Positions 1-10,592 of a stretch of DNA of 64,000 nucleotides are shown here, in pieces. Position numbers and translations under genes: made by a program. Position 1 is the first letter of the stretch. Each line of letters begins with the position of its first letter. The notes under the pieces are model-generated. The model searched no databases. It saw nothing but the letters and a program-made list of their open reading frames with translations, and had not been told where the DNA came from. Location: contig JAJGBQ010000004.1 of NCBI GenBank assembly GCA_022457065.1, positions 2,728,001 through 2,792,000 on the forward strand, in the 5' to 3' direction. This DNA comes from Curvularia sp. ZM96 (Eukaryota > Ascomycota > Dothideomycetes > Pleosporales > Pleosporaceae).

Positions 1-2012
1 AGAGTAAGGATCTCGCGGGTTCTTTTCAATGGTCGGAAATCCACTGCCATGGGTGGTAGAGTGGATGTCTGCTCCATATTCTACTTCAACAGTCTCTGTC
101 ACGTTTGCAACAGAGTGCCAGAACTCGCGTTCAACATCGTCCTCTGTGACTGGCTTGGGTGCGTTAGTGACCGGATCAAAGGGCATCTTGTTGGCGAAGT
201 GGCCTTGCTTGAACTGGTGCGCTTTTTCTTGGAACTGCTTGAGCGAGTATATGCCACCCTCCTCAAAGCCAAATTCGCCTGTGCCCACAAGACAGCGTGG
301 ACAATGCCAGTCATAGGCAGGGATGCTTTTGATTGGCGGGTCTAGGCAGTAACCATGATAGCCAGAGTCGCAGCTGTCACACAGCAAAATGTTCGAAGGG
401 TCGTTATCAGTACCGCAATTCTCGCAGCGATCACCAGGGCGTTCGTCGGCGGCACGAACTCGAGGAAATGATCGGCCCGGCGTCGATTGGCGAGGCTGAG
501 TCATATGTGAGCCGGCAACAGTTGGAGCGGCATCCTTTTTAAGCCTTTTGCTACGTCGGCCATTTGCCTCATCTGCATCGTCGTTTGCGCTGCTCTCCGC
601 GTCCTGCGATAAGGTGCGCTTCAGTTGGTTGAGTTGATGTCCATTAGACAACGGGGTTGAGCCGATGCCAGATGGTCGCAAATCAGGGGTGTTATCAGCT
701 GATAGCATTGGACTTCCAACATTGCGCAAGGGTGTGGAGGTGCGCGACTCTAGTACGTCTCGATGTATACTACTTGGGACGTTTACTGCAGCAAAAGAAC
801 TTGGAGTGGAAGGCTGTGTGGATGGCTTCGGAGGTGGATGCGCGTTAACCGCTGTAAACCCGCCAACATTCACTGGTGTGAAGCCTGACTGCATCGCAGG
901 TTTTGGAAGTTCAGGCGGCACAGCCGGTGCTGACTCACTTTGCAGCGTCGCGTTGAGGGCGGCAGAGGCTTTCATGGCGGGCGACTCGGTGCTATTAGCG
1001 GTAGGCGTGCCCTGCAATGATTTCTTCATAGGCGAATGTGCTGGCGAGGGCGTAAATGGTCCGCCATGTTCATACTCGAGCATCTGCTGCACGCCCGGTT
1101 TCACCAGTCGTAGATATTCCTCGTACGGATGCAGCCACTTCTGATATGAGTTCTTCAGCGATGTTGACAGCGAAGACATGATCTTGCCGCTATAGCCGAG
1201 GTCGCGCCCAATTTCAGCCCATTTCTTCTGCTTGCAGACACGCTCAAAGCCACCCCTCTTTTCGACGGCTTTCTTGAGCTTGTAGAGGTCCAGTGGCCGT
1301 TTGTCCACGCTCGGGAAACGTGTAAGACTGTGGCCATGCTGCTTGTGAAATTTGGCGAGTTGATCTAGGTAATTGAGGTTGGCACGTGTACCTGGCCCTG
1401 GTCAGACATGGATTGATGACACGAAGTTTGGCTGATACATACCACCCTCGACCGAATTCAGCTCCTGGCGTCGCGTACGGAAATGAAAGCGCTGTTATAC
1501 GTCAGCTCTGCAGAGAGCAGTTTTTCCACGCAACGGTGAAGACGGTCACAAGCGCAGTCGGGTATGGCACAAAGACTTACCTCTGTGTCTATCGCGAAAG
1601 TCGGGTTCCAGCTATCTGGAGGCACGATCTTCACAATGCCGTACTTTTGCGCCTCTTCGCGAATGCTCTGAATGTACTTGACGGGGTCCTTGAATTGCTC
1701 TACAGTCGGTCGATAGGTGGGAGCCTCGCGCAAGCCAAAGAGGCGGTTCTGCTTTGGCGGCAAATTGTTTGGGGCTCCATGTCCTCTGCGCTCGACCGTG
1801 GCAAGATCCAGTGGTGCCGCTTTGCGCGCGCTCAAAGGGATGGTGGCTGCCCCATTCGGCTGCGCGCCATTCACGGCAGGTGTCGCGCTGCCACCCGCTC
1901 TTGACTTTGCTGCTCCAGAGGCTCCGTCTGACGTCCCATTGTCTGTAGCGACCCGAAAAGTAGTCATTGTAGCGCCTGACGGGGGCCCGGTTTGGGTTAT
2001 GAAGTCGACCAT
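1..2012 (-). CDS. KDM5/JARID1-type histone H3K4 demethylase, N-terminal part (cut by window edge)
   Basis: Family role: KDM5 enzymes remove methyl groups from histone H3 lysine 4 in the nucleus. Three exons are visible: 2012-1581, 1491-1443 and 1391-1, together 624 codons open to the edge. In order they encode a low-complexity leader, a JmjN domain (about residues 97-144, with APTYRPT and FKDPVKYIQ), an ARID DNA-binding domain directly after it (about 145-260), a Ser/Pro/Thr-rich spacer and a PHD finger (about 481-530, with CENC, LLCDSCDSGYH and WHCPRC). This order is diagnostic of KDM5. The catalytic JmjC, C5HC2 and later PHD domains lie beyond position 1, so the active-site residues cannot be judged. 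The ATG at 2012 was chosen because it begins the leader; ATGs at 2057 and 1967 are alternatives. The gene is divergent from SLX1, with about 1 kb between them. Family assignment is firm; the exact start is not. Confidence 0.9.
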
Positions 2013-3057
2013 GGCCTTTCTCCTACTGCACGCAGCGTGACGGCTGGTATGAACCAATCTGCGGCCTTGCGACGGTAAACAAGATTGGTTGGAAGTGAAG
2101 GCGATGGCAATCGGGCGTGAGTCGGTCGGTAATGGGCGCTATCGAAGCGATATGTCTGTAGTCATGGAGGCTCTGGAGCGGCAGACGACCGCTTTAGACC
2201 CCAGTCGGGCCGTGTAATTCTCAGATATAACAGGACGGGATGCCAGGAGGGGTAGACGCCTGGCTGTCGGCGACTGGCGTTGTGGTGAAGGGCTATGTGT
2301 GGCGTGGTCTTGGGGGGAGCGGCGAGGTATGAGGATGGATGGGGCCGCTGAAAGGTGCGAGAGGTTCCCTACTATGCCTCGCTAGCGGCGGATGCACCAT
2401 CACACCCAAGGTACCGAACTCAAATGCATCCACGCTTATCCCGGCGGTGCACAATTATCAGTCACATGTGCAAGAACCATATGGCACCTGCATCGTTCAG
2501 CTCTGTGGATTTGGCCCTGATTCGACCATAGAGCTGAAGTACGTTCAAGCAGTATCAGAATACCTTGGTCGACTGTAGTCATGGGAGCGGTATGAAACCT
2601 CCTACACCACGCCGATCAGGCGACTGCATGGCGGCTCTGACAACTGTGCTCGCGCACACGCCCCTGCCCAGAGGCTTGTTTAAGTCGCTGGGCGATTATG
2701 TGCTTCAGCTTCAAGCCAGACTTTGTAAGTGCTTGCAACACCCCAGCCGGCGACGAGACTACCAACAACAGATCACGAGAATCGCCAATTCATGCTGCTC
2801 ATTTGAAGTGTATTAGGATACATGAGCTGTGCCGGGTACAAGACTGGCTGTCATCAATATCGCGTCTCCGCTGCCGACAGACGTGGGATCCATGGGAACT
2901 GCAGGAAGGCAGGCCGAGCGCCAGGTTGTTGCATCGGGAACCCACCAATCATAGCACATCCCATCTGCATCATCCCGTCAGCCCTAACTGGCCGTTGCGC
3001 GCTTCTAGACGCCATCAGTAACAACCACGCTGGTCTGGTCTCGTATCCTTAACGACA
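2013..3057. other. Intergenic region between divergent KDM5 and SLX1 genes
   Basis: Only short open frames without protein-like composition are present, on both strands. The stretch must hold the promoters and leaders of two divergent genes. A CCAAT sequence lies near 2942. I see no RNA gene or repeat. Confidence 0.5.
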
Positions 3058-4164
3058 ATGGCCAACAGCATCAAGATAGAGAGCCGGCCCATCCCGGCCT
3101 TCTACTGCTGCTACCTGCTCCGCTCCAAGAACCGCAAGGCATTCTACATTGGAAGCACCCCCAACCCGGCCCGTCGTCTCGGCCAACACAATGGATCCAC
3201 AAAGGGCGGCGCAAAGCGGACCTCAATGCAAGGGAAGCGCCCATGGGAAATGACATGCATTGTCACGGGATTTCCCTCCAAGTCAGCCGCTCTGCAGTTT
3301 GAGTGGGCATGGCAGAACACTCACGCGACTCGCCACATAGAGCGAGATGTCCGCGATGCAAGACGCGAGGAACTGTCCAGGGGCAGAAAGAACGCGTCGC
3401 CTGCGAAGAGATCACGGCCACCAATGTCGCTGGAAGCACGATTGAAGAACCTGCATCACCTACTCGGGGTCGGCAGCTTCAGCAGATGGCCCCTGCACAT
3501 TCGATTCTTTGCCTCCGACGTCTTCGCGCAGTGGGAAAGGCACATTTCCAAGATGAAGACAAGGCTGCCGAGTAGCATCACGGTTCGGGTGACACCAGCT
3601 GAGCTGCCAAAACTCGCACCAGACGTACAAAACGAGATGCGGACACACTTCATACCGGACGTCATACGAGCGATTCCAGTTGCATACGAAGACTGCAAAT
3701 CGTATGTCGAAAAGTCGAGAAGCGTACTGGGAGATGGTCAGGCAAGAGTCTGTGCTGTCTGTAAGAAAAGGGCGAGTCCAGAAGAATCACTGGTGCTGAT
3801 CTGCCCTATGGAGGCCTGCCGTTCCGTGTCGCATGTGACCTGTCTATCGCAGAAGTTCCTTGCTGAAGAGGGCAACAAAGACGCTTTCATTCCAATCGAA
3901 GGGTCATGTCCAAGCTGTCAAAGCCTCATTAGATGGTCTGACATGATGAAGGAACTCAGCCTAAGGGTGCACGGCCAGGAGGAAATCAAAGCCATGTTTA
4001 AGACAAAGCGGACGAAAAAGGCAGAGGGCAACGCCACACAAGAGGTCGACGAGTTTCCCGACATTGACGAGCTAGATGCTGAGTTGGATGACGACCTTGA
4101 TGAAACATGGGTTGACAACGTAAACGAGGATGACGATAAGATACCGGCGTCAAACAATGGATGA
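3058..4164 (+). CDS. SLX1: Structure-specific endonuclease catalytic subunit SLX1
   Basis: SLX1 is the nuclease subunit of the SLX1-SLX4 complex, which cuts branched DNA such as Holliday junctions and flaps in the nucleus. The gene is a single exon of 368 codons. Residues 14-95 form a GIY-YIG nuclease domain: the YCCYLL and FYIGST strands, the catalytic Arg in the PARRLGQH helix, and the Glu in QFEWAWQ. Around residues 230-300 is the C-terminal SLX1-type RING, with a CAVCKK knuckle, a CPMEAC pair and a closing CPSC. The tail is strongly acidic (Asp/Glu runs), as in fungal homologues. The ATG at 3058 follows a stop-rich stretch and gives the expected N-terminus. The stop is 6 bp from the stop of the convergent thymidylate kinase gene, so the two 3' ends must overlap. 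No truncation or missing catalytic residue is seen. Confidence 0.96.
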   Translation: MANSIKIESRPIPAFYCCYLLRSKNRKAFYIGSTPNPARRLGQHNGSTKGGAKRTSMQGKRPWEMTCIVTGFPSKSAALQFEWAWQNTHATRHIERDVRDARREELSRGRKNASPAKRSRPPMSLEARLKNLHHLLGVGSFSRWPLHIRFFASDVFAQWERHISKMKTRLPSSITVRVTPAELPKLAPDVQNEMRTHFIPDVIRAIPVAYEDCKSYVEKSRSVLGDGQARVCAVCKKRASPEESLVLICPMEACRSVSHVTCLSQKFLAEEGNKDAFIPIEGSCPSCQSLIRWSDMMKELSLRVHGQEEIKAMFKTKRTKKAEGNATQEVDEFPDIDELDAELDDDLDETWVDNVNEDDDKIPASNNG

Positions 4165-4170
4165 ATGCGT

Positions 4171-4989
4171 CTACCAGTCTTCGACGATTCGTAATGGCAA
4201 CTGACCTTTTGCAACCCGCTCAATGCACCGATCGGCCTGCTCTCGAACCTTTGCCGCCACCTCTTCTAGACCAGCACCCGCGTCGATTCGCACAAAGTCC
4301 TCACCCTCCTTTTTCTGCATCAGTGTCTCGAACAGTTCTCGTACGCGGTCTTGCATATCCTTCTTCTCGTACTTCTCGGTGCCGAAGCCGCCTCGCTTCG
4401 CTGCATCCTCTGCAGATATGTCAAGAAAAAGACACAGGTCTGGTCGCGGCAGCCCGACTTCGGGTTTCCGGCACCACTCAAGACTCATGCTAGGGTTCTG
4501 TTTGGCAGCCGAGTAGACGCAGCCACTGTAGTAGTAGCGATCAATAATAACCGTGATGCCAGCATCGAGGTCTGCTCGAATAGACGGACTGCGATGGAAA
4601 TCAGTAGTTCAGTGGTGACTTGATGCATGTAGAGGACGCACGCTGCTTCCCATCGATTCGCAGAAAACAAGAGATGGATCACATGATCCTCCTGGTCGCT
4701 CTGCCCACTTAAATAACTATTGATCATTTGTCCAATTGGTGTCGTCCTATCTGATCACAGTGTCAGTATCATATTCCTCTAGTTAACTCTTTGAGGCTTG
4801 TTCTATTGGAACTTTTCTTGGCAGGCCATTCGCCTTCAAACTCCTCATGAGAGGCGTTTACATACCAGGAAAGCGCATGTGGCGCACCTTGATGCCGTCA
4901 TTTTGCAAATCTGCAACGAGTTTCTCGCATTGTGTTGATTTGCCTGCGCGATCCAGGCCCTCGAAAACTATCAGTTTGCCTCGCGCCAT
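4171..4989 (-). CDS. CDC8: Thymidylate kinase (dTMP kinase)
   Basis: The enzyme phosphorylates dTMP to dTDP with ATP, a step of dTTP synthesis. There are three exons: 4989-4866, 4750-4642 and 4588-4171, coding for 216 residues, the usual family length. Visible motifs are the P-loop (FEGLDRAGKST, residues 8-18), the RFPDRTTPIG segment completed across intron 1, the DRYYYSG motif and the lid region with a Lys/Arg-rich stretch near KRGGFGTEKY. Joining at GTATGT/CAG and GTGCGT/CAG restores each of these across the introns, which supports the model. The ATG at 4989 was preferred over an in-frame ATG at 5133 because known enzymes begin a few residues before the P-loop. The gene is convergent with SLX1, with 6 bp between stops, so both transcripts almost certainly form a sense-antisense 3' overlap. 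Confidence 0.95.
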
Positions 4990-5619
4990 AGCTGGATGGG
5001 TTGTCGGTTTGCTGAGGTGGAGGGGTCGATGATAGGTTGAGGTCGAAGCGACGTGTTGGCGGGGCGGGCTGATGGATCGCGTCGTGCAGGCGCTAAGGGG
5101 TGTGTGCCTTCCATCTTGCATTGGAAACATCAACCACTGACATCAGGTTCGTTTTTGTTGGCGTCTCCTATGCGACCTTGTAAAAACGCTGCCAAGCTTT
5201 TTTTTAGTACGATCCATGTCGCCCCATTTCAATATGAAGAAGGGCAGATGAGATTCTAGTTGCAGCTAGGCCCAACATGCACCCCTAGGGCTACTGTACC
5301 TAGAGCAACACGCGAGGCTGAAGCACGGAATCCGTAGCCGGCCCTAATTGAGAAACCACGAGTGCGCAGAAAAATCTCACTAATCAAACCAGGCTTTACC
5401 CTCAAGCATAGCCATTACCTAGGACAGCACGTTGTTGCGTAACCTCTCCGAGTACACCGGTTAGAACGCATCTTTATCAAATTTCCCAACACAAGACTGC
5501 CTGCCATAGCCACACTGACTCGCCATGTTTCCTCGGTTGTTTCAGCCTTGCATGCGCAGGTTAAATAGGCATCCTTCTGGCTTACTTGTACATTGAGCAT
5601 CGACAACCTCCTCGTCAAC
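4990..5619. other. Intergenic region between thymidylate kinase and the HeLo-like gene
   Basis: This is a divergent promoter region of about 630 bp. No protein-like frame, RNA gene or repeat is evident apart from a short T-run near 5200. Confidence 0.5.
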
Positions 5620-8600
5620 ATGGGAGACCCGTTCTCGGTCGCTGGCACAGCGGTCGGCATTGTCTCACTGGGCATACAGACTTGCCAGATTCTTTACAAA
5701 TACTGTTCAGACTTCAAGAGCTTCCCTCGCGATGTTGAGCTCGTCCAAAGGCAGATTAAAGGTCTGCAAGGCATTCTGGAAGGGTTATGCGAGGTCAAAG
5801 AACGGTTGGAAATCGACGATCATGTGCCATCTTCATCGTTGAACATAGCACTGAAGGAGTGTGAAGAAACCCTGCACGAACTCAAGAGGATGGCAGAAAA
5901 GCGAAACTCCACTTCGCCATCAGAGGGTATCCAGACCAAAGTTCGGGTTATGAAGGAAAGGGCATTATGGTCTTACAAGAAAGAAGATCTCAGAGAGGTC
6001 CAGTCGTCGCTCGCAAGATTCCAAAGTAATCTGTCTCTAGCTCTGTAATGCGCCGGTCTTGATGGCGCGCTCCGCAGGTTGGAAGAAATACATTTGGAGC
6101 TTGGTATCCAACGGCAACAAGCGATCAAAATAGAGCAGACTCTAAGCCAAGGCACAGAGGCGCTGGAGATAATTCGGCGAGATGTTGCTTCACAAAATCC
6201 CGCTCTTTCAACAATATACAGTGAGATAGTAAATCTACGCGCGCAACTCTTAGAGAGTAGCGCGTCTAGGATCGACTCATATTCATTGGTAGGATGGTTT
6301 GGCCCTTGAACTTTAAAACAAGTACTAACACTGGAACAGAGCGACAGTAACTCGTCGTCTCGCGAATCAACCTACGCACCATCCGGAATAAATATTGCCT
6401 CCACACCCAGAGAGGACCTTGAGCTTTCGCGTAAATTCGCACCTCGGCAGCGTAGCATTGGGGCCCGACGATCTTATCCGTGTTGCTGTCGTTCGAGAAG
6501 AAAACACAAATCAGATTCCAGAGGATGGTACAGAATTATAACGGATGAAGCCTACGATCACAGCAAAGACTGTCCTCGTTCTGCACACAGTGACTACACA
6601 AAATCTGTTGCTGTTCAGCTTTCCATATACAACAGCCTACTGAAATTCTGTGTGCAGATCGGTTGGCAGCAGTCTAGAAGAGGTGGCTGGAACTCACCGG
6701 CGCCAGTGCTGAGATATCGAGCTGTCGTTCCGAGCGATTCATCCGTGTTTGCTCTTCTTGATCGTAAACGCTATGAGGTTTGGCACCCCGCAGCAAATGA
6801 TGACGAAATCTCGGCTATCCTTTCAGATACGGCATTGCAACTTCGACAAATGTTTGGCACGACTGCTTCTCCTACGGACCTTGACGAGCATGGAAACGGA
6901 ATTCTATATGTTTGTTTTTCATGTCGCTATTCACGCGCAAACTGATAGTATTCTAGGCTGTTTTACATCTCTTTCAGTTTGTTCCCTATACAAGCACGGG
7001 TGACAGCGCTATATCTGAATTACTCGACGTGTGTTTCGATGAAGGTGTACCTTTCGACGAGCCAGATGCCGAGGGACAGTAAGTAATTCGATCAGTTTCG
7101 CTTAATATGGCTGATCGGTGTAGCTCTCCTGTTTTTCATTGGCAATCGAGAGCATATTCGAATACTTTGTTTGATGATGAGTCTAGAAAACGCTATATTC
7201 GTACCCTGTTCCATCTTACACAGAGGGTAAAAAGCTGGACAGTCGTTCCATTTAAGATCTTTCACGACGATGAAACGGATTTGTCACTTGGCAGCGCAGA
7301 CCATGTGTTTTTCGATTGTGTTTCAGACTTGCTAAAACTAGAATCATGTTACGAGGGTAAGTTGATATGAGTCGCCATTCAGTCTTACCTTAGTATTGCA
7401 TCTTACGTTTCTTTAGGCTTATATGAAGATGATCCACTACGTGAAGCCATATTGCGAAGATCAGAATGCGACTTTGCCCTTATGACAACTCAGCGTAGCA
7501 ATCTTCGGAAGCTCTTTGAGGTCGAATATATGGTCCTGCTTCTATCGTGGCCTCAAGGTTTATACATTCTCTCTGCTTTCTTCGAGAAGCACGGACTACC
7601 GGAGCTTTTGGAGCCCTTCCTGGATCTTGCTGTTGGCGTTTCGAGTCCAAAGACTGTCGAGATTTTGTTGGATCATGGCGTCACTGCAACGTGGCAAACT
7701 TGGGTGTGTGTGACAGAGCGTCTGTATGACGGAGGCTTCTCAGACCCCTTCCCGTGTAAACTCCCTTCTGAACAAGAAACTTTGTGGTGGATTAAAATCT
7801 GCGATACGATCGCAACCCAGCTTCACCCATCTTACAATATTGGGTCTCACAGAACCGTTACCACGGACTCCAGACACATCACCATCGCTCCAACAGCTTT
7901 TTCTCTCTATGATACGGAATACTTGACAGTCGTATCGGCTGAGAGTGCTTGGCGGACAGGCCATCGTGGACTGAATTTCATCAGTACTGTTCCCACAAAC
8001 GAAAATCGTCCGTGGTACGCTGATGGCACACCTATCTGGTTCATTGCAATTACACTTGGAAGACTTCATGTGGATTACGAATACCATGTCGAGTTGCTCA
8101 TGTGGCTGATTAGACATGGCGCTGACCCTTTCTGGATGCATCCAACTCACCTTACGACACCGGCTCATGTGCTTGCTCGGACAGTATTCATGCTTACACT
8201 TTTATATGATGAATACCGAGAGGATACCTCGGAACTTCTGAAGCCAGAAGTGAGGGATAGCTGCCACTGTCGCTGCTCACGATCTGGTTGTAGCGTAGTT
8301 GGGTGTGCGGTTTCAAAGCTGTACTGGAAACATGTACTGGCTTATGAACGTCGAAAGAGCCTCAAATACGTCTTTAAAGTTGTTAAAGATGGCAACAGTA
8401 ACAAATGGATGGCCTCTGACATACTTCGTGTCATGACATTCGAAGAGTTGTCGCTCACCCACACTTGTTGTTATCCACTTCGCCATGCAATGTCCAAGGA
8501 ATTTACACGGCCCTCACCTGAAGAGGCGGAAGAAATACATGATCTCGAGCGCGATGACATTGATCTACTTGAACGTATCGTCGCAGAGCTGGAAGAAAAA

Positions 8601-8861
8601 TGGTCCCGATACAACAGGTCTTTCCTCACTTTCATGAATCGGGTGTGGAGACCTCGAATGCGGAAGATGCACGAGGATCGAAAAGTCGATGAGGCTAGCT
8701 ACCAAGCTCAATTGGCCAGTATGGGTATCAGTTTGGACGAACAAAACCAGGAACCAGATTGGGATGCTGAAAGTTATGGAAGTTGGCCGGACGAGAGTGA
8801 AGATGCTGATAGCGAAGGGTGGTACACAACCGACGAGGAGGCGGATGAGGGTATAGAGTGA
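5620..8861 (+). CDS. HeLo-like/STAND N-terminal domain protein with degenerate ankyrin-like region
   Basis: Six exons are inferred: 5620-6044, 6078-6288, 6340-6909, 6978-7078, 7124-7356 and 7417-8861, giving 994 residues. The N-terminus (MGDPFSVAGTAVGIVSLG, then a helical region with KYCSDFKSFP and ELVQRQIKGLQ) matches the fungal N-terminal domain of STAND proteins (HeLo-like/SesA group). In that family it acts as a signalling or membrane-targeting module in self-recognition and programmed cell death. No NACHT or NB-ARC P-loop follows. The middle has a Cys/Arg-rich basic patch. The C-terminal part has ankyrin-like pieces (EILLDHG, LLMWLIRHGADPFW), a cysteine-rich HCRCSRSGC segment and an acidic tail. 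Introns 2-5 have good signals. Intron 1 would be only 33 nt and is doubtful (see findings). Cellular function is unknown. The neighbouring deaminase-like gene also looks accessory. Confidence 0.72.
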
Positions 8862-9433
8862 CGAACAGAGGCCTAAAGAGCCCATGGTCTTGCATGGAAT
8901 GAAAGAGTCTCCAACGATACTGATAATAACTTAGAATTTCGACGTTTTCCTTGGAGCAATGAATGGAACTGTGCTGTGATTGCAAAGCAAGACAAACATG
9001 GCGTCGCCACACTCCCACAACTGTCACTCGTATATTCCCAAAGAATACTGCTCTCAGTATTGCATTTCTATTCCAGAAGCCTTAAAGCAGCTTATGCAAT
9101 ACCTAGCATTTCACAATCCTACGTTTCCGCGTGGCTGTCCTCTAGTCAGCCTTGCATGCATGGATCAGTGATACAGTGACACGTATCTCACCGGAAGATA
9201 TGCTATGCAAGGTCAGTACAGCAATTCAAGGCACAATTCTAGTGGCATGAACAAAGTGGTGGGTGTGTATGAAGATTGATTGGCTAGGAAGTATGCAGCT
9301 TGGTGAGGGGAGGATGCAAGGCTGAGGCGAAACTGTCTACGCCGCTTTGCGATGCCTTGGCTCTATCCCTCCTGGAAGACTCAAATACTGTGACAGTCCA
9401 CTTTCTAGACCTCCTTCTGTAAAGTACATCAAA
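8862..9433. other. Intergenic region between HeLo-like and deaminase-like genes
   Basis: About 570 bp that holds the terminator of the upstream gene and the promoter of the downstream one, on the same strand. I see no additional gene or repeat. Confidence 0.45.
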
Positions 9434-10592
9434 ATGGCTGGAGACAACGTTGAAGCTCTAACCGCTACCATCGCTACAATTAGTTTGACGCAACCCACCG
9501 GATGGATACCCGTCAAATTCATCGACGAGCCATCAAGCAGCAACTCTTTGCAGGAGCAAGTTGATGAATCTTCCGGCCAAAAGATAGCTCGAGGTACGGA
9601 GCAGTTGGCGCGTAGCTCAGTAGATACGCCAGTTGACCAACAGTGTAGCAAAAGAAGCCCAATCTTCAAACGCAAACAATGACGACACGCCTACTAACAA
9701 CACTACCCATGCGCGTAAAGATTCGCATTCGGGAAACGACAACGATGATTCGACGAATAATTTGTTAGAAATCAACGCGTTGAAATCCGAAATCGAAGCG
9801 CTGAAGCAGCAAAACAAGGGCCTGAAGAAAAAGGCCGCACGATACAAATTCGAAATGGAAAAGGCGCATTCTAAGAACTGTTCCATGAAGAAGGAGTTGG
9901 AGGATAAAAAAGCGGAGCTGGCGGTTTGCCGACAAAAGTTAGAAGATGATGAATCGTTGTTTCAGGAGCTACAGTCATTTTGTGGCATGGAAAATATCGA
10001 CTTCGACACAATGGAGGTAGAAGTCGACGACTTCAACTTCGAGAAGAAATACAACGACGATCACTCAACCGAAGTCAAGCTAAGAGCCGAGGTCAAAGTT
10101 ATATTCTCTAAAGATTTTTATTTCCCCTATAAAACATGGAAAGATAAAAAGACTGGAGAATACTGTAAAGACCATGATGATGGTGCTATTGCCGTTGTGG
10201 GGGTATCCGGACAGTTCTACGCTGCCAAATGTGGAAGGAAGCAGGAAACGCCTGGTACCTTTATTGATAAAAAGAGGTGGACGAATGAAGTCATCAAGCT
10301 CTCTAACACGATAGGCAAACCACTCGAATGGACCTGGGCGCAGCATGCAGAGCTACAGCTGATAGCCTTCTGTATCTCACGACTATTAAATGAACGCGGG
10401 TTCGAAATGGTCGATTTCTTGAGTCCTGAGGCATGCCAAGCTGAGTCCGAGCCCATTTCTTGGATAAACATCTATGTCAGCCAAACGGTTTGTGATCGCT
10501 GCTGGGGATTTGTTAAGAAGTTGAACAGGGCTACTGCAGAAACGCATAGGTTTATGTTTCACCCTGTCAATAAGGGACCTGTCCAACCCTGA
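9434..10592 (+). CDS. Coiled-coil protein with predicted zinc-dependent deaminase-like C-terminal domain
   Basis: Two exons (9434-9593 and 9649-10592) encode 367 residues. The intron has a GTACGG donor, a TTGAC branch site and a TAG acceptor, and it restores one open frame. Residues about 54-90 are Asn/Asp/Ser-rich. Residues about 92-155 form a heptad-like coiled coil (LEINALKSEIEALKQQ and following). The C-terminal domain carries a QHAELQL segment (His286, Glu288) and, 47 residues later, VSQTVCDRC (Cys335, Cys338). An H-x-E motif followed by C-x2-C is the zinc and catalytic signature of the cytidine-deaminase-like fold, including the fungal families expanded from bacterial toxin deaminases. 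The usual Pro before the first Cys is absent. The substrate (nucleoside, RNA, DNA or none) cannot be told from the sequence. There is no signal peptide. I do not recognise a named gene; the fold call is inference from motifs. Confidence 0.62.
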
